This document shows, piece by piece, positions 43,978 to 54,072 of a stretch of DNA of 64,000 nt. The translations under genes and the position numbers were made by a program. Each line of letters opens with the position of its first letter. Within the stretch, counting starts at the first letter, position 1. The notes below the pieces were generated by a model. That model did no database searches, had not been told where the DNA came from, and saw nothing but the letters and a program-made list of their open reading frames with translations. This DNA is from Methylotuvimicrobium sp. KM2 (lineage in GTDB: Bacteria; Pseudomonadota; Gammaproteobacteria; Methylococcales; Methylomonadaceae): positions 2,674,300 through 2,738,299 of the forward strand of contig NZ_CP150634.1 of assembly GCF_038051925.1 (NCBI RefSeq). The letters run 5' to 3'.

Positions 43978-44636
43978 ATAAACGACTTTATCAAGGTGGC
44001 TGCCGGCTTAGTGCAAACCAAACAAAGCCATTTAATCCGAGCCAAAAGCTAACTTGCAAAGTGAGTTTTTGTTATTTTTATTTAACGACAACTCTATGTT
44101 ATTTAAATGTTTTATTTGATAAACAAAAATTTCCACATAGAGTATAGACTAGATTTTATGCTCTAGCGGCTAAATTATGCAACCCGACACAACGCACAAC
44201 TAAAAAAAGTATTTCATCATGAAGAATAAGAAGTCGATTCACTTTGTATAGAACTTTCGTTTATCCAAGAGGCTAGAGGGAATATTTAGGTATTCTATTG
44301 AAATACTTCATGTGCTTCATGGTTATACTGACGAATTTATACCTTTCGCACTTCAAATTTCAGCAGTGCCTTAGGAGGCGCCGGGATACTGCAAGTCTGA
44401 AAAAACAATTAAGGGAGCGAAAAATACGATTATTCCGTTGCATTCCATTTCATGCGTCGATTCACAATTGCAAAATGATGTGCTTTTAGGGGAAAATAGG
44501 CGGTTTCGTGTAGCTTGTGCTTTTCGTTCGACTTTATTGAAGGTGTGTCTGCCTGTCGAAGAATATAAACGAAGGCACCGGCTTTGGCCTTCATCATTCT
44601 ACCCATTAACTCGCATCGAAACCACAGGCGAAAATC
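43978..44636. repeat. Upstream region of cimA with decayed family 1 and family 2 repeats
   Basis: Bases 44201-44339 are a degraded, inverted copy of family 1 (TTTCATCATGAAGAATAAG ... CTTCATGTGCTTCATGG). Bases 44335-44395 match the right end of family 2 (CTTTCGCACTTCAAATTTC, AGGAGGCGCCGGG). The remaining 44400-44636 holds the cimA leader with a small GAAGGC/GCCTTC hairpin near 44572-44593. No gene is recognised. Confidence 0.6.
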
Positions 44637-46178
44637 ATGTCAATAGAGTCAAGACACATTCAGTTGATGGACACTACCCTGCGTGACGGCGAGCAAACGC
44701 AAGGCGTCGCCTTCACACCGACGGAAAAAGTGAGCATCGCCAAAGCCTTATTGCAGTTTTTGCGCGTCGACCGAATCGAAGTCGCTTCGGCTCGAGTGTC
44801 GGAAGGTGAAAAAGAGGCCGTCAGCCAAATCAACCAATGGGCCCGGCAAGAAGGCTTCGCCGACCGCGTCGAAGTATTGGGTTTTGTCGATCATACGCGC
44901 AGTGTCGATTGGATTCTATCTACGGGCGGATCGGTCATCAACTTGCTTGCCAAAGGCAGCGAAAAACACTGCCGCGAACAACTCGGCAAGACGCTCGAAC
45001 AACACAGCGCTGAAGTATTAAAAACCATAGACTATGCTCACGAACAAGGTCTAAAAATCAACATTTATCTGGAAGACTGGTCGAACGGCTACAAAGACAG
45101 TCCCGCTTATGTCTATGGGCTCGTGGACCGCTTACGGAATAGCCCGGTTAGTCACTTCATGCTGCCGGATACCTTGGGCGTCATGTCCCCGGACGAAGTT
45201 TTCAACAGCTTCAGCGATATGTGCGGTCGCTATCCGGATTTATTGTTCGATTTTCATCCGCACAACGATTACGGTTTGGCGACTGCCAATGTCATGGCCG
45301 CGGTTAGAGCCGGCATCAGCGCCGTGCATTGCACCATCAATTGCTTGGGCGAACGCGCCGGAAACGCTTCGCTAGCCGAAGTCGCCGTGGTCCTCCGCGA
45401 TAAAATGAACATGCATTTGTCGATCGACGAAAGTCATTTGGTACGCATCAGCAACATGGTGGAAAATTTTTCCGGCAAGCGTGTTGCCGCAAATGCCCCG
45501 ATCGTCGGTGCCGATGTCTTTACACAGACCGCCGGCATCCATGCCGACGGCGACCAAAAAGGCGGTCTATACAAAACCCGGCTTGGACCCGAACGCTTTT
45601 CCCGCACCCATAGTTATGCCTTAGGCAAAATGAGCGGCAAGGCCTCGCTGAAAAAAAATCTCGAGCGGCTCGAAGTCGAACTTTCCGAAGAAGACCAGAA
45701 GAAAGTTCTCGCACGCATCGTTAGCCTAGGCGACTCCAAACAAACCATCACGACCGACGATCTGCCGTTCATCATCGCCGATGTTCTCGAAAGCAAAAGC
45801 TATCAACATATTAAATTGCTGAATTGTTCTCTGAATAGCGGCTTGGACCTCCAATCTACGGTCAGCCTTCGCGTTGAAATCCAAGGCGAAAACCACCAAG
45901 CTACCGGCGCCGGTAGCGGCGGCTTCGATGCCTTCATCGACGCCATCAGTAAGGTGCTTAAAAAATACGACTACCGATTACCCGAACTGGCCGACTATGA
46001 AGTCCGCATACCGAAGGGCGGCCATGCCAATGCACTGACCGAATGTGTAATAACGTGGAATTGCGGCAATGAATTACGCAAAACTCGAGGCGTCCACGTT
46101 AATCAAGTATTTTCCGGAATCATGGCTACGATTAAACTGATCAACATTCAGTTGCATGAAATGAAGAGCACCACTTAA
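44637..46178 (+). CDS. cimA: (R)-Citramalate synthase
   Basis: The 513-residue enzyme belongs to the DRE-TIM (isopropylmalate/citramalate synthase) family: MDTTLRDGEQTQGVAFTP near 11-28, VDRIEVASARVSEGE, HPHNDYGLATANVMAAVRAG, and HADGDQKGGLY; a LeuA-type regulatory domain (about 385-510, GAGSGGFDAFIDAI) ends it. Elements such as VEVLGFVDHTRSVDWI, NIYLEDWSNGYKDSP and FMLPDTLGVMSPDEVF look closer to Leptospira-type citramalate synthase than to LeuA. It would condense acetyl-CoA with pyruvate to (R)-citramalate for 2-oxobutyrate and isoleucine. The regulatory domain implies feedback by isoleucine. Isopropylmalate synthase activity cannot be excluded from sequence alone. Confidence 0.85.
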   Translation: MSIESRHIQLMDTTLRDGEQTQGVAFTPTEKVSIAKALLQFLRVDRIEVASARVSEGEKEAVSQINQWARQEGFADRVEVLGFVDHTRSVDWILSTGGSVINLLAKGSEKHCREQLGKTLEQHSAEVLKTIDYAHEQGLKINIYLEDWSNGYKDSPAYVYGLVDRLRNSPVSHFMLPDTLGVMSPDEVFNSFSDMCGRYPDLLFDFHPHNDYGLATANVMAAVRAGISAVHCTINCLGERAGNASLAEVAVVLRDKMNMHLSIDESHLVRISNMVENFSGKRVAANAPIVGADVFTQTAGIHADGDQKGGLYKTRLGPERFSRTHSYALGKMSGKASLKKNLERLEVELSEEDQKKVLARIVSLGDSKQTITTDDLPFIIADVLESKSYQHIKLLNCSLNSGLDLQSTVSLRVEIQGENHQATGAGSGGFDAFIDAISKVLKKYDYRLPELADYEVRIPKGGHANALTECVITWNCGNELRKTRGVHVNQVFSGIMATIKLINIQLHEMKSTT

Positions 46179-46308
46179 ATCGCGACTTTGACGCTGAGTA
46201 GAGGCTGATTTCGCGAACTCAACCAACCAGCAAAAGTGCCATTCACAATCAGGCGTGGACACGAAGTATATTTAGTTTTAACTATTCCATTCACTTAAAA
46301 ACATAAAA

Positions 46309-47415
46309 ATGAAGCATTATAAAATCGCAGTATTGGCCGGCGACGGCATCGGCCCTGAAATTACTAAAGAAGCGCTCAAGGTTCTCAAGGTCATCGAAGA
46401 ACGTAACGATGTTACTTTCGAATTGATGCCCGCCTCGTTCGGAGCTTGCGCCTATTTCGAAACCGGTGACGCCTTCCCGCAAGCGACTATCGATATATGC
46501 GACCAGGCCGATGCGATTCTGAAAGGCCCGATCGGCTTGAGCCATGAAGAAGCTAAAAAAATCCCGGTCGACCAACAACCCGAGCGAGGCGCGTTACTGC
46601 CGATGCGACGCCGCTACAATACATACGCCAACTTTCGCCCGGTTTCTTTGCCAAAATCATTAGCGCATTTCTCCCCGTTGAAACCTGAAATTATCGGTGA
46701 AGGTATCGATTTGATTATCGTGCGAGAATTGGTCGGCGGCCTCTATTTCGGCGAAAAAGAAATGGGCGTCAACGACAAAGGCCTGCGTTATGTTCGTGAA
46801 ACTCTGGAATACGATGAGGAACAAATTCGTCGTATCATGCACGAAGCCTTCAAATTGGCCAGTAAACGCCGGAAGTTATTGCACAATATTCACAAAAGCA
46901 ACGTACTGAAATCCAGCGTGTTATGGAACGAAGTCATGGAAGAAGTGGCCAAGGAATATCCGGACGTCAAGGTTGTCAATTATCTGGTCGACGCAGCAGC
47001 AACGGCTTTATGCCTGAACCCGACCCAGTTCGATGTCATGGTCATGGAAAACATGTTCGGCGATATTCTCAGCGACCAAGGCGGCGGTATCCTAGGTTCG
47101 CTGGGCTTGATGCCTTCGGCCTGCATCGGACCCGATAAAGCCTATTACGAACCGTCGCACGGTTCAGCACCGGATATCGCCGGTAAAAACATCGCGAATC
47201 CTTATTCCATGATCGGCTCGGTCGCGATGATGCTGGAAAACAGCTTCGATATGGCCGCTGAAGCTAAAAATGTATGGGATGCGATGCAAGGTGTTTTCGG
47301 CGACGGTTACTCCACCGCCGATTTGTCGAAACCCGGCAGCGGCGTAAAGATGATCAGTACCGAGCAATTCGGTGATAAAGTCGTGGAAAAATTGCGGAAT
47401 ATGCCAAAAGCTTAA
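46309..47415 (+). CDS. leuB: 3-Isopropylmalate dehydrogenase-like decarboxylating dehydrogenase
   Basis: The 368-residue enzyme is of the isopropylmalate/isocitrate dehydrogenase family: IAVLAGDGIGPEITKEAL at the start, LLPMRRRYNTYANFRPV (substrate Arg residues), IIVRELVGGLYFGEKE, VNYLVDAAATALCLNP, MFGDILSDQGGGILGSLG and PSHGSAPDIAGKNIANP. Coming 130 bases after the citramalate synthase on the same strand, it probably oxidises erythro-beta-methylmalate to 2-oxobutyrate, and it may also serve leucine synthesis. The isomerase subunits (LeuC/LeuD) are not in the window. Confidence 0.9.
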   Translation: MKHYKIAVLAGDGIGPEITKEALKVLKVIEERNDVTFELMPASFGACAYFETGDAFPQATIDICDQADAILKGPIGLSHEEAKKIPVDQQPERGALLPMRRRYNTYANFRPVSLPKSLAHFSPLKPEIIGEGIDLIIVRELVGGLYFGEKEMGVNDKGLRYVRETLEYDEEQIRRIMHEAFKLASKRRKLLHNIHKSNVLKSSVLWNEVMEEVAKEYPDVKVVNYLVDAAATALCLNPTQFDVMVMENMFGDILSDQGGGILGSLGLMPSACIGPDKAYYEPSHGSAPDIAGKNIANPYSMIGSVAMMLENSFDMAAEAKNVWDAMQGVFGDGYSTADLSKPGSGVKMISTEQFGDKVVEKLRNMPKA

Positions 47416-47579
47416 TCCTTTAAAAAATGCTATATTTGCGTTAATAGTTGAAGTTAAACCACTTCACTCTTTCCCAAGCTCCAGCTCTCGCCGTTATACA
47501 TAAGTCGTAGATATAACGTCTTGCCACTTTGGCGAATGTGACCTCGATACCCTTTATTGTTGCTTAACGTAAGCGACTT

Positions 47580-47605
47580 TCCCTCACCTAGCGTTAGGTG
47601 AGGGA
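47580..47605. terminator. Perfect hairpin between convergent genes
   Basis: TCCCTCACCT and its complement AGGTGAGGGA lie in the 230-base gap between the dehydrogenase and the minus-strand amylase, where a bidirectional terminator would sit. It lacks a clear T-run, and the CACCTAGCGTTAGGTG core recurs near 38323, so it may be a repeat instead. Confidence 0.45.
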
Positions 47606-47646
47606 AGGCCGTGAACGTTAAATGCCAATAAATGATAGGCCGTTAA

Positions 47647-49830
47647 TTAGCGAAGGTAAACCCCGGTCGAACCAATCTTCCCCGCCCCGTTCAACACGAA
47701 GATACCTGCCGAATTGGCTGGCACATGAAAACCAAGGCAGCCGTTACTGACCGATATTTCCTTTCCGGTGATTGCGTCGCGATAAATGCCGTTACGGATA
47801 TTTTCAACCGCAATATCCTGATCACTTCCGATTGACAGGCCGACCACGGCATAGCTTGTTCCGTCACGATAGTCCCGTACGAATCGCATGCCGCTTCCCC
47901 ACTCATGGACTTGGCTCATTTCGCCCTTTTGCAATGCCGGTATCGCTCGCCGGATCCGATTCAAGCGCTTGATGTGTTGGTATAGCGGATGGCTTTGCGT
48001 CGTACCTATGTTCTCGTCTGTCAGATGATCGCCGAAATAGGCCCGACCGGTTTGGTCGAGCGTATCGTCGTTGCCGATAACATCCTGCGGCGCACCTTTC
48101 ATGAACTCGATTTCCTCACCGTAGTACAAGCAAGGAATACCGCGCACGGTCCACAACAAATTATAGGCGGCCGCCGCCATCCACTGCTCGCCTTTAAAGC
48201 GGAAACGGAAGTCGTTGTCAGGCCCGACATCGTGATTCTGTAAAAAGGTGACCAGCGTCGAAGCGTTGCCGTAGATCCAATCCATTTCCAGCACCCTAGC
48301 CACACCTTCGAAGCTGCCCCGACTCAAATTATCGCGAAAGGTCGAGAACAATCCGAAATCGAGTTGCGGAAAACCGGAATCACCTCCGGAATGCGGATTA
48401 CGCGGATCGTGACCCAAGCGTGTATACCACCACGGACGAATAAACGAAGGCCCGTTGTCGCCGCCGCCGAGATCGCCCCAACCGTAGCCCTTGACCAAAT
48501 TTTCACCGAACACGAACAGCCCCGGCTTGTGCGCCTTCCAGGCATTAACGTACTCTAATAGATTATCGCGCGGCACATGCTTGACCGTGTCGATGCGTAG
48601 CGCGTCAACACCCATATCGAGATAGCGGTTGACCGCGCCAATTAAATAATCCTTGACGTTTTGACGGTCGGTCGCGAGATTAATGCAATCGCCGGCAATA
48701 TGCTTCTTCTGAACGGCCTCGCTTTCCCAATCGCCGCCGCAGATAAACCCATGCTGCATGTACCATTCGGGGTCGAGAGTTTGCGCATCGATGCCGAAAA
48801 AACGACCGGGATCGTAACCGGGTTTCGGAATTGTTTCGCCGGTCTTGGGGTCTTTCAACGGCACCTTACCTTCGGGATCGCTGTGATGCCTTTCACGATA
48901 CCAGTCAGGAGCCACTGGATTGTCGATGTCGTCGCGGTTCGGCCAGGCATAATTGCCGAGATGGCCTTGATACGGGCCATGATCGACCCGGCCTTGCTCC
49001 GAACCTTGAGGTACGTAATATTTGATCGGCAGATGATCGATGTGAACCTGGCCGCGAATACCGTATTGACAAGAATGATTGACGACGACATCCTGAATGA
49101 TCTTGATGCCGCGTTTATGAGCTTCGTCGATCAAATCCTGATAGGTTGCGTCGGGCGATTCGAGCCGGGGATCGATACGAGTCCAATCGTAGGCGTGATA
49201 ACCGTGATAATCCAGACCGCTACGGTTTTCGACCGGCGGCGTAATCCAGATCGCGGTGAAGCCGAGATCGCGAATGTAATCGAGACGTTTGATCAAACCT
49301 TTGAAGTCGCCGCGCCAATGCGGGTCTTCCGGTTCTCCGGTTTCAGAATTGAACTTGATGCGGTCGCGACAGAAAAAACTGATGCTCGGGTCACCTTCAT
49401 TGAAACGAGCGGTCAGCAAGAAATAAATCGTTTCCTCACGAAAATCGCCCAATGGCCCGTTCGGATCGACCGGAACATGTAAAGGCTTCTCCGAAGCTTT
49501 TGAGCTCGATTGTCTCGCGACTGAAACCCCGCTAAAGACGGCCACTCGCGGGTCGATGTTCTCTTCGCATTCATGCCAATGCCCGTTAGCGTAATAGCCG
49601 CTACGCGCACAATGCAAATCTCCAGTCTGCGAACCATTACCGTCGTTGAAGACCACGCTGGCGGACTTCACGCCATTAAAGCGATAAACGAACCAACCAT
49701 CGTTATCGACCGTTACCGGTACGCCGGGCCAATGAGTGTTTTCGTCGCTCGGATAAGTATTCCAGTAATGAATATGAACGGAATCCGCCCAATCGGCGGG
49801 TTTAAGAAAGCGTATAACGAGTTCGGGCAT
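47647..49830 (-). CDS. GH13 alpha-amylase-family glycosidase with N-terminal starch-binding module
   Basis: The 727-residue protein starts with a carbohydrate-binding beta module of the CBM26 kind (VIRFLKPADWADSVHIHYW, about 1-90). A GH13 barrel follows from about 125: WITPPVENRSGLDYHGYHAYDW, VVNHS near 250, the nucleophile Asp in DALRIDTVKH near 410, the acid/base Glu in FVFGENL near 440, and LQNHDVGPDND near 530; a C-terminal beta domain ends it. No signal peptide is visible, so it should act on internal glucan such as glycogen. It is a lone gene on the minus strand. Exact specificity (alpha-amylase, maltogenic or neopullulanase-like) cannot be fixed. Confidence 0.9.
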   Translation of the reverse strand: MPELVIRFLKPADWADSVHIHYWNTYPSDENTHWPGVPVTVDNDGWFVYRFNGVKSASVVFNDGNGSQTGDLHCARSGYYANGHWHECEENIDPRVAVFSGVSVARQSSSKASEKPLHVPVDPNGPLGDFREETIYFLLTARFNEGDPSISFFCRDRIKFNSETGEPEDPHWRGDFKGLIKRLDYIRDLGFTAIWITPPVENRSGLDYHGYHAYDWTRIDPRLESPDATYQDLIDEAHKRGIKIIQDVVVNHSCQYGIRGQVHIDHLPIKYYVPQGSEQGRVDHGPYQGHLGNYAWPNRDDIDNPVAPDWYRERHHSDPEGKVPLKDPKTGETIPKPGYDPGRFFGIDAQTLDPEWYMQHGFICGGDWESEAVQKKHIAGDCINLATDRQNVKDYLIGAVNRYLDMGVDALRIDTVKHVPRDNLLEYVNAWKAHKPGLFVFGENLVKGYGWGDLGGGDNGPSFIRPWWYTRLGHDPRNPHSGGDSGFPQLDFGLFSTFRDNLSRGSFEGVARVLEMDWIYGNASTLVTFLQNHDVGPDNDFRFRFKGEQWMAAAAYNLLWTVRGIPCLYYGEEIEFMKGAPQDVIGNDDTLDQTGRAYFGDHLTDENIGTTQSHPLYQHIKRLNRIRRAIPALQKGEMSQVHEWGSGMRFVRDYRDGTSYAVVGLSIGSDQDIAVENIRNGIYRDAITGKEISVSNGCLGFHVPANSAGIFVLNGAGKIGSTGVYLR

Positions 49831-50133
49831 GTGATTTTGAAACGAACGGTGAATAAGAAGGGTATCAAAGCAGTATGCTAGCCATGAAACCGTAAACTAG
49901 CAGTCTGCGCCGGGGATAATCGCAATTGAATACTCGACTGTCAAGTACCGGATGATTAATCCAACAATTCCCAATTTGAAAATCCGCAAGAATGTGGATC
50001 GAACATGGAAAGGAGTAACAGTTTTTGCTCCTGCAAAAACCATAAGGGTGAAAAAGAGCTCTTTCATCTTCTGCCTTCGGATTGTCTTCAGTGGAAAAAC
50101 CGAAGACTTCGTTGACATTCACCGGTATCGGAT

Positions 50134-53100
50134 TCATTTCCATGGCGTTCCGCCGTCCCTAAAAACTTCGCGGCAAAATTCCACGACGCTCGCATCATAG
50201 ATGGAGCCCTTGCCTCGCTCGATCTCGTTCAAAGCCGCTTGCACTCCCAAAGCCGCCCGATAGGGCCGATGCGAGGCCATCGCTTCAACCACATCGGAAA
50301 CGGCGAGAATGCGCGATTCCATCAAAATTTCGTCGCCTTTTAGCCCATGAGGATAACCGCTGCCGTCCAAGCGCTCATGATGTTGAACAACCATTTCGGC
50401 TATCGGCCATGGAAATTCGATGCCTTTGACAATTTCATAACCGATCGACGGGTGACTTTTAATGATAGTAAACAACATCGGCTCTAGTTTTCCGGGCCGA
50501 TTGAGTATTTCGATCGGGACGGCGATCTTGCCGATATCGTGAATCGTCGCACCTAACCGCAATCCTTCCAAGCGATAAGCGTCAAACCCCATGCGCCGAC
50601 CGATTTGCACCGCCAACTCGGCAACCCGTTCTTGGTGTCCGGCGGTATACGGGTCGCGCTTTTCAATCGTCATGGCTATCGCGCGAATGGTTTGAATCAA
50701 TGAGCCTTGCAATTTTTCGGCAAAACGCTGTTGTTCTTCCTCGGCATGTTTGCGCACCGAAATATCAATGATACTAGCCCGGTACTCGGCAACGCATCCT
50801 GTTTCGTCTTTAATAGGATCAATACTAAGACTAACCCAGAGCCCGCGACCATCGGCGCGGCGCATATTGAGCTCGATATCGCGAACGCTTTGCTCGCCTG
50901 CGAATAATTTCTCGATTTGCGTTCCCCCAAAAAGATCGAAAATCGTTTTCGTTTCCAAAAAAGCCCTGTCATACCCTAACATCTGGCATAACGACTGATT
51001 GAATTGCAGCAAAACTCCGTTTTGGGGTGCGACTGATACATAAGCATTAGGCGCGTTTTCGTATAATTCTTCGTATCGATTCTCGGCGATTTTCAAAACC
51101 GACTCGGCATGCTCGCGCTCTTGTCGAATACGCAATGCCCGTATACCGAACGCCAAGTCGCCGGCCATTTCTTCAAGCAATCTCAACTCGGCTTGATCGA
51201 AGGCATCCGGTTCCGCCGAATCGAGCGTGATCGCTCCCAAGATTTCACCATCCGAAATCAACGGCAGCGCGACCACCGACGCATAACCTTGTGTCAACGC
51301 GGCTTCGCGCCATGACGGTGCAAAGTCCCGGGAATTATTGACGATATCTTTCAGAATAAACGTTTCCTTGTTGCGAATGGCGAAGGCCGCCGGATTGCGT
51401 CCGCCTGCATCATCGGCCCAAGACAGCTCGACCGAAGTAATAAAATCGATATCGCCACCGGCAAAAGCCATCGGACGAATCGTTTTACGATCGTCGCGCT
51501 CCGCATAGCCGACCCATGCAAAACGGTAGCTGCCGCTGTCGATCAAGATACGGCAGATATCGTCCATCAGAGTTTGTTCGTGTTGCGCATGAACAAGCGT
51601 GGTATTGCATAGACTCAACGTGCGTAATGCCCTATTGAGCCTACGCATTTCATTCTCGGCCTGACGCAGCTCGGTAACATCCTGCACCGTGCCTATCATG
51701 CGAACCGGTTCTCCCGCATCGTTGACAATGACTTCTCCAATTTCGTGAAGCACTCGCTCGACACCATCGGCACGGCGAATACGGTGATCAAGCTCATACT
51801 CATCGCCCCGCGAAAAGGCATTTTGCACGGCATCGGCCACAAAATCTCGATCTTCCGGCGATATCAACTCTAAAAACCTACGATAAGTCGCTACGAATTG
51901 TTGAGGCTTAAAACCGAACATGCGGTACACTTCGTCGGACCACGACAACTCGTCGGTGACAATATTCCATTCCCAACTGCCTAGATGGGCGATTTGTTGA
52001 GCCGCAGCCAAATTCGTTTCACTAACCCGCAAGTGATTCATCGTGTCGATGCGCCGAAGAGTGTTGATAATCATCTCTCCAGCCGTTTGCAGTAGACGCT
52101 CTTCTTCCTCGTTCCAGCGACGAAAACGCCTGACGGAATCGATGCCGATAAAACCCGAGAAAACGCCGCCGTAATTAAATGGCGCAGAAAGTAGGGAAAG
52201 TATTTTCTCGCGCTTGAACTCCTCGCACTCGGGTATAGCGCAGGAAGGCAAGCGATTAACATCTTCTATTTTTACGGTCCTCCCGCTCATCAGCTCTCCG
52301 AACAACCACGGAAAGGATTCCACCTTAAATTTGCACAGAGAATCGATTTGTGGCTCGACGCCTTCCGCGCACCATTCGTGAGTGTGTCCGAAAGCATCAT
52401 CGTAATCGAAGATATATGCTCGGTCGACATCTAAAAACCGGCCTAATTGTGCGAGGGTTTTTAAAACGGTTTGATTAATTTGCTCCGGTCTAGCGTTACT
52501 CAAATTCGAAGCAATTCCGGCAATCAAGGCTTCCAAGCCGATGCGATAGGTCAGCGCCTGTTCGGCCTGCTTGACTTCGCTAAGGTCCAAAACGGTCAAG
52601 ACAAAACCTTCTTGTTCATCGTTATCGTTTAAAATTCCCGCAACCGTGATAAAAACCGGCAACCCAAGACCGTTCGGCACATTCAATTCCATTTCTGCCG
52701 AAAAATCTTCTCCGTCTCGCTCGGCTTTATCGAATAGCGATTGCAACTGCGACATGAAATACGCCGCGACCAATAAACAATCTCCCTTATTAAACAAGCG
52801 TTTGTTGCACTCGGGTTCGTGCGAATCGCACCCTAAAAGCGCTCTCAAACTCGGATTACAAAAAATCACTCGACGTTCGCAATCTAAAATCATAATCCCT
52901 TCGCCGGCCTGCTCTAGAGCTCGGTTCAATATTCTTCGACGCGCCTCAGTCTTACGCAACTCGGTTACGTCTTCCAAAATATGAATCGCACTTTTGATGC
53001 TCCTATCCGCATGCATTATCCCGAAGGAGCGCGAAACGAATATATCTCCATTAGGTAGTTGTAATTCGTTTGCTTTAGCAAAACTGTCTTCCGGAAAATT

Positions 53101-54051
53101 ACGGCATGCGGGCATCGGTCCATTCATTTTTGGAAATAATTCGAAATAAATGCGTCCGATGACTTGATCCAGCGTCATTCCCGCACGATCGCAATAAGCG
53201 GGGTTGGCTCTAACGATGCGCATCGCGGCATCGTGAATGAAGATAGGATCGCCAATCGCATCGAAAGCATCGTTCCAGTCTTGGCTAATGCGCTCCAATT
53301 GTCGCCTGCTCTCTTCCAATTCGGCGGTTCTTTCCCTAACTCTATCCGCTAGATGATTACGCGCATCGATCAATTCGCTTTCCGTTTTACGCAGACGGCT
53401 ATTCAGACGTATGAAATAAACAACAAAGAGACTTAATACCAGCGGCGTCAGTATCGACAATAACAACCAATGCCAATAATGACGCAAAAAATCATCAAAA
53501 CCGATCCGGCCAATCTCTTCATACGGACTCAGACGTAACTCGCGCAATAAATCATGCACGGGCCGGTAATTATAAGCAACGGTCCAACCGGCAATACCCG
53601 CTGCTTGAGCCGCGGGACTATCGCTTGACATCAACATTAACGCCGAGGCAACTTCGAGACTCAGAGATTCTGAGGTATCGGCGAGTTTAGCAAATGGCCA
53701 TTCAGGGTAAAGGCGAGTACTGCTTAAATAGCTGAAATTTTCATGCTCTATAGGGTTGATGACTTTCAGTTCTTTCAGGTCGATCGCACCTTCTTTATGC
53801 ATTTGCTCCAAAGTATCGCTTCGCGCGGTCCCGGCATCGACCGATCCGTCTAAAACCGCACGAACGGTCGCATCATGGGTATTAAAAAAACTCAACCGAG
53901 TATGCCTCTCCGGCGTCACGCCCTGAGCCTGCATTTCACGCCAAGCCGCCAAATATCCGCCTAATGACGATTCGCTCACCGCAGCGAAACGCTTGCCTTT
54001 CAAATCGGCAATTTGATTTATGTCTTCTCGATCCGCGCGCGCGAATATCAC
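50134..54051 (-). CDS. PAS/GAF sensor with HD-GYP c-di-GMP phosphodiesterase domain (main part of interrupted gene)
   Basis: From GTG 54051 the 1305-residue frame holds the end of a PhnD-like periplasmic binding domain (LKGKRFAAVSESSLGGYLAA) and a membrane segment near 193-215. Several PAS domains alternate with two GAF domains (WNDAFDAIGDPIFIHDAAM; EALIAGIASNLSNARPEQIN; LGSWEWNIVTDELSWSDEVY; TLVHAQHEQTLMDDICRIL). The C-terminus is an HD-GYP domain (about 1105-1290) with GHQERVAELAV, ATIHDIGKIAVP, HHERLDGSGYP and SRILAVSDVVEAM, all needed residues present. It should hydrolyse c-di-GMP. The frame upstream to 54417 is continuous apart from one TGA at 54073-54075, so the signal peptide and first half of the sensor are cut off. 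Without them the GTG product may not be properly inserted. Confidence 0.9.
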   Translation of the reverse strand: MIFARADREDINQIADLKGKRFAAVSESSLGGYLAAWREMQAQGVTPERHTRLSFFNTHDATVRAVLDGSVDAGTARSDTLEQMHKEGAIDLKELKVINPIEHENFSYLSSTRLYPEWPFAKLADTSESLSLEVASALMLMSSDSPAAQAAGIAGWTVAYNYRPVHDLLRELRLSPYEEIGRIGFDDFLRHYWHWLLLSILTPLVLSLFVVYFIRLNSRLRKTESELIDARNHLADRVRERTAELEESRRQLERISQDWNDAFDAIGDPIFIHDAAMRIVRANPAYCDRAGMTLDQVIGRIYFELFPKMNGPMPACRNFPEDSFAKANELQLPNGDIFVSRSFGIMHADRSIKSAIHILEDVTELRKTEARRRILNRALEQAGEGIMILDCERRVIFCNPSLRALLGCDSHEPECNKRLFNKGDCLLVAAYFMSQLQSLFDKAERDGEDFSAEMELNVPNGLGLPVFITVAGILNDNDEQEGFVLTVLDLSEVKQAEQALTYRIGLEALIAGIASNLSNARPEQINQTVLKTLAQLGRFLDVDRAYIFDYDDAFGHTHEWCAEGVEPQIDSLCKFKVESFPWLFGELMSGRTVKIEDVNRLPSCAIPECEEFKREKILSLLSAPFNYGGVFSGFIGIDSVRRFRRWNEEEERLLQTAGEMIINTLRRIDTMNHLRVSETNLAAAQQIAHLGSWEWNIVTDELSWSDEVYRMFGFKPQQFVATYRRFLELISPEDRDFVADAVQNAFSRGDEYELDHRIRRADGVERVLHEIGEVIVNDAGEPVRMIGTVQDVTELRQAENEMRRLNRALRTLSLCNTTLVHAQHEQTLMDDICRILIDSGSYRFAWVGYAERDDRKTIRPMAFAGGDIDFITSVELSWADDAGGRNPAAFAIRNKETFILKDIVNNSRDFAPSWREAALTQGYASVVALPLISDGEILGAITLDSAEPDAFDQAELRLLEEMAGDLAFGIRALRIRQEREHAESVLKIAENRYEELYENAPNAYVSVAPQNGVLLQFNQSLCQMLGYDRAFLETKTIFDLFGGTQIEKLFAGEQSVRDIELNMRRADGRGLWVSLSIDPIKDETGCVAEYRASIIDISVRKHAEEEQQRFAEKLQGSLIQTIRAIAMTIEKRDPYTAGHQERVAELAVQIGRRMGFDAYRLEGLRLGATIHDIGKIAVPIEILNRPGKLEPMLFTIIKSHPSIGYEIVKGIEFPWPIAEMVVQHHERLDGSGYPHGLKGDEILMESRILAVSDVVEAMASHRPYRAALGVQAALNEIERGKGSIYDASVVEFCREVFRDGGTPWK

Positions 54052-54072
54052 GCCGCTAAAAAATGTATTGCC

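Noticed and set aside
44298..44686. Two short plus-strand open frames before cimA
   Set aside because: They overlap decayed family 1 and 2 repeats and the cimA start; neither resembles a protein.
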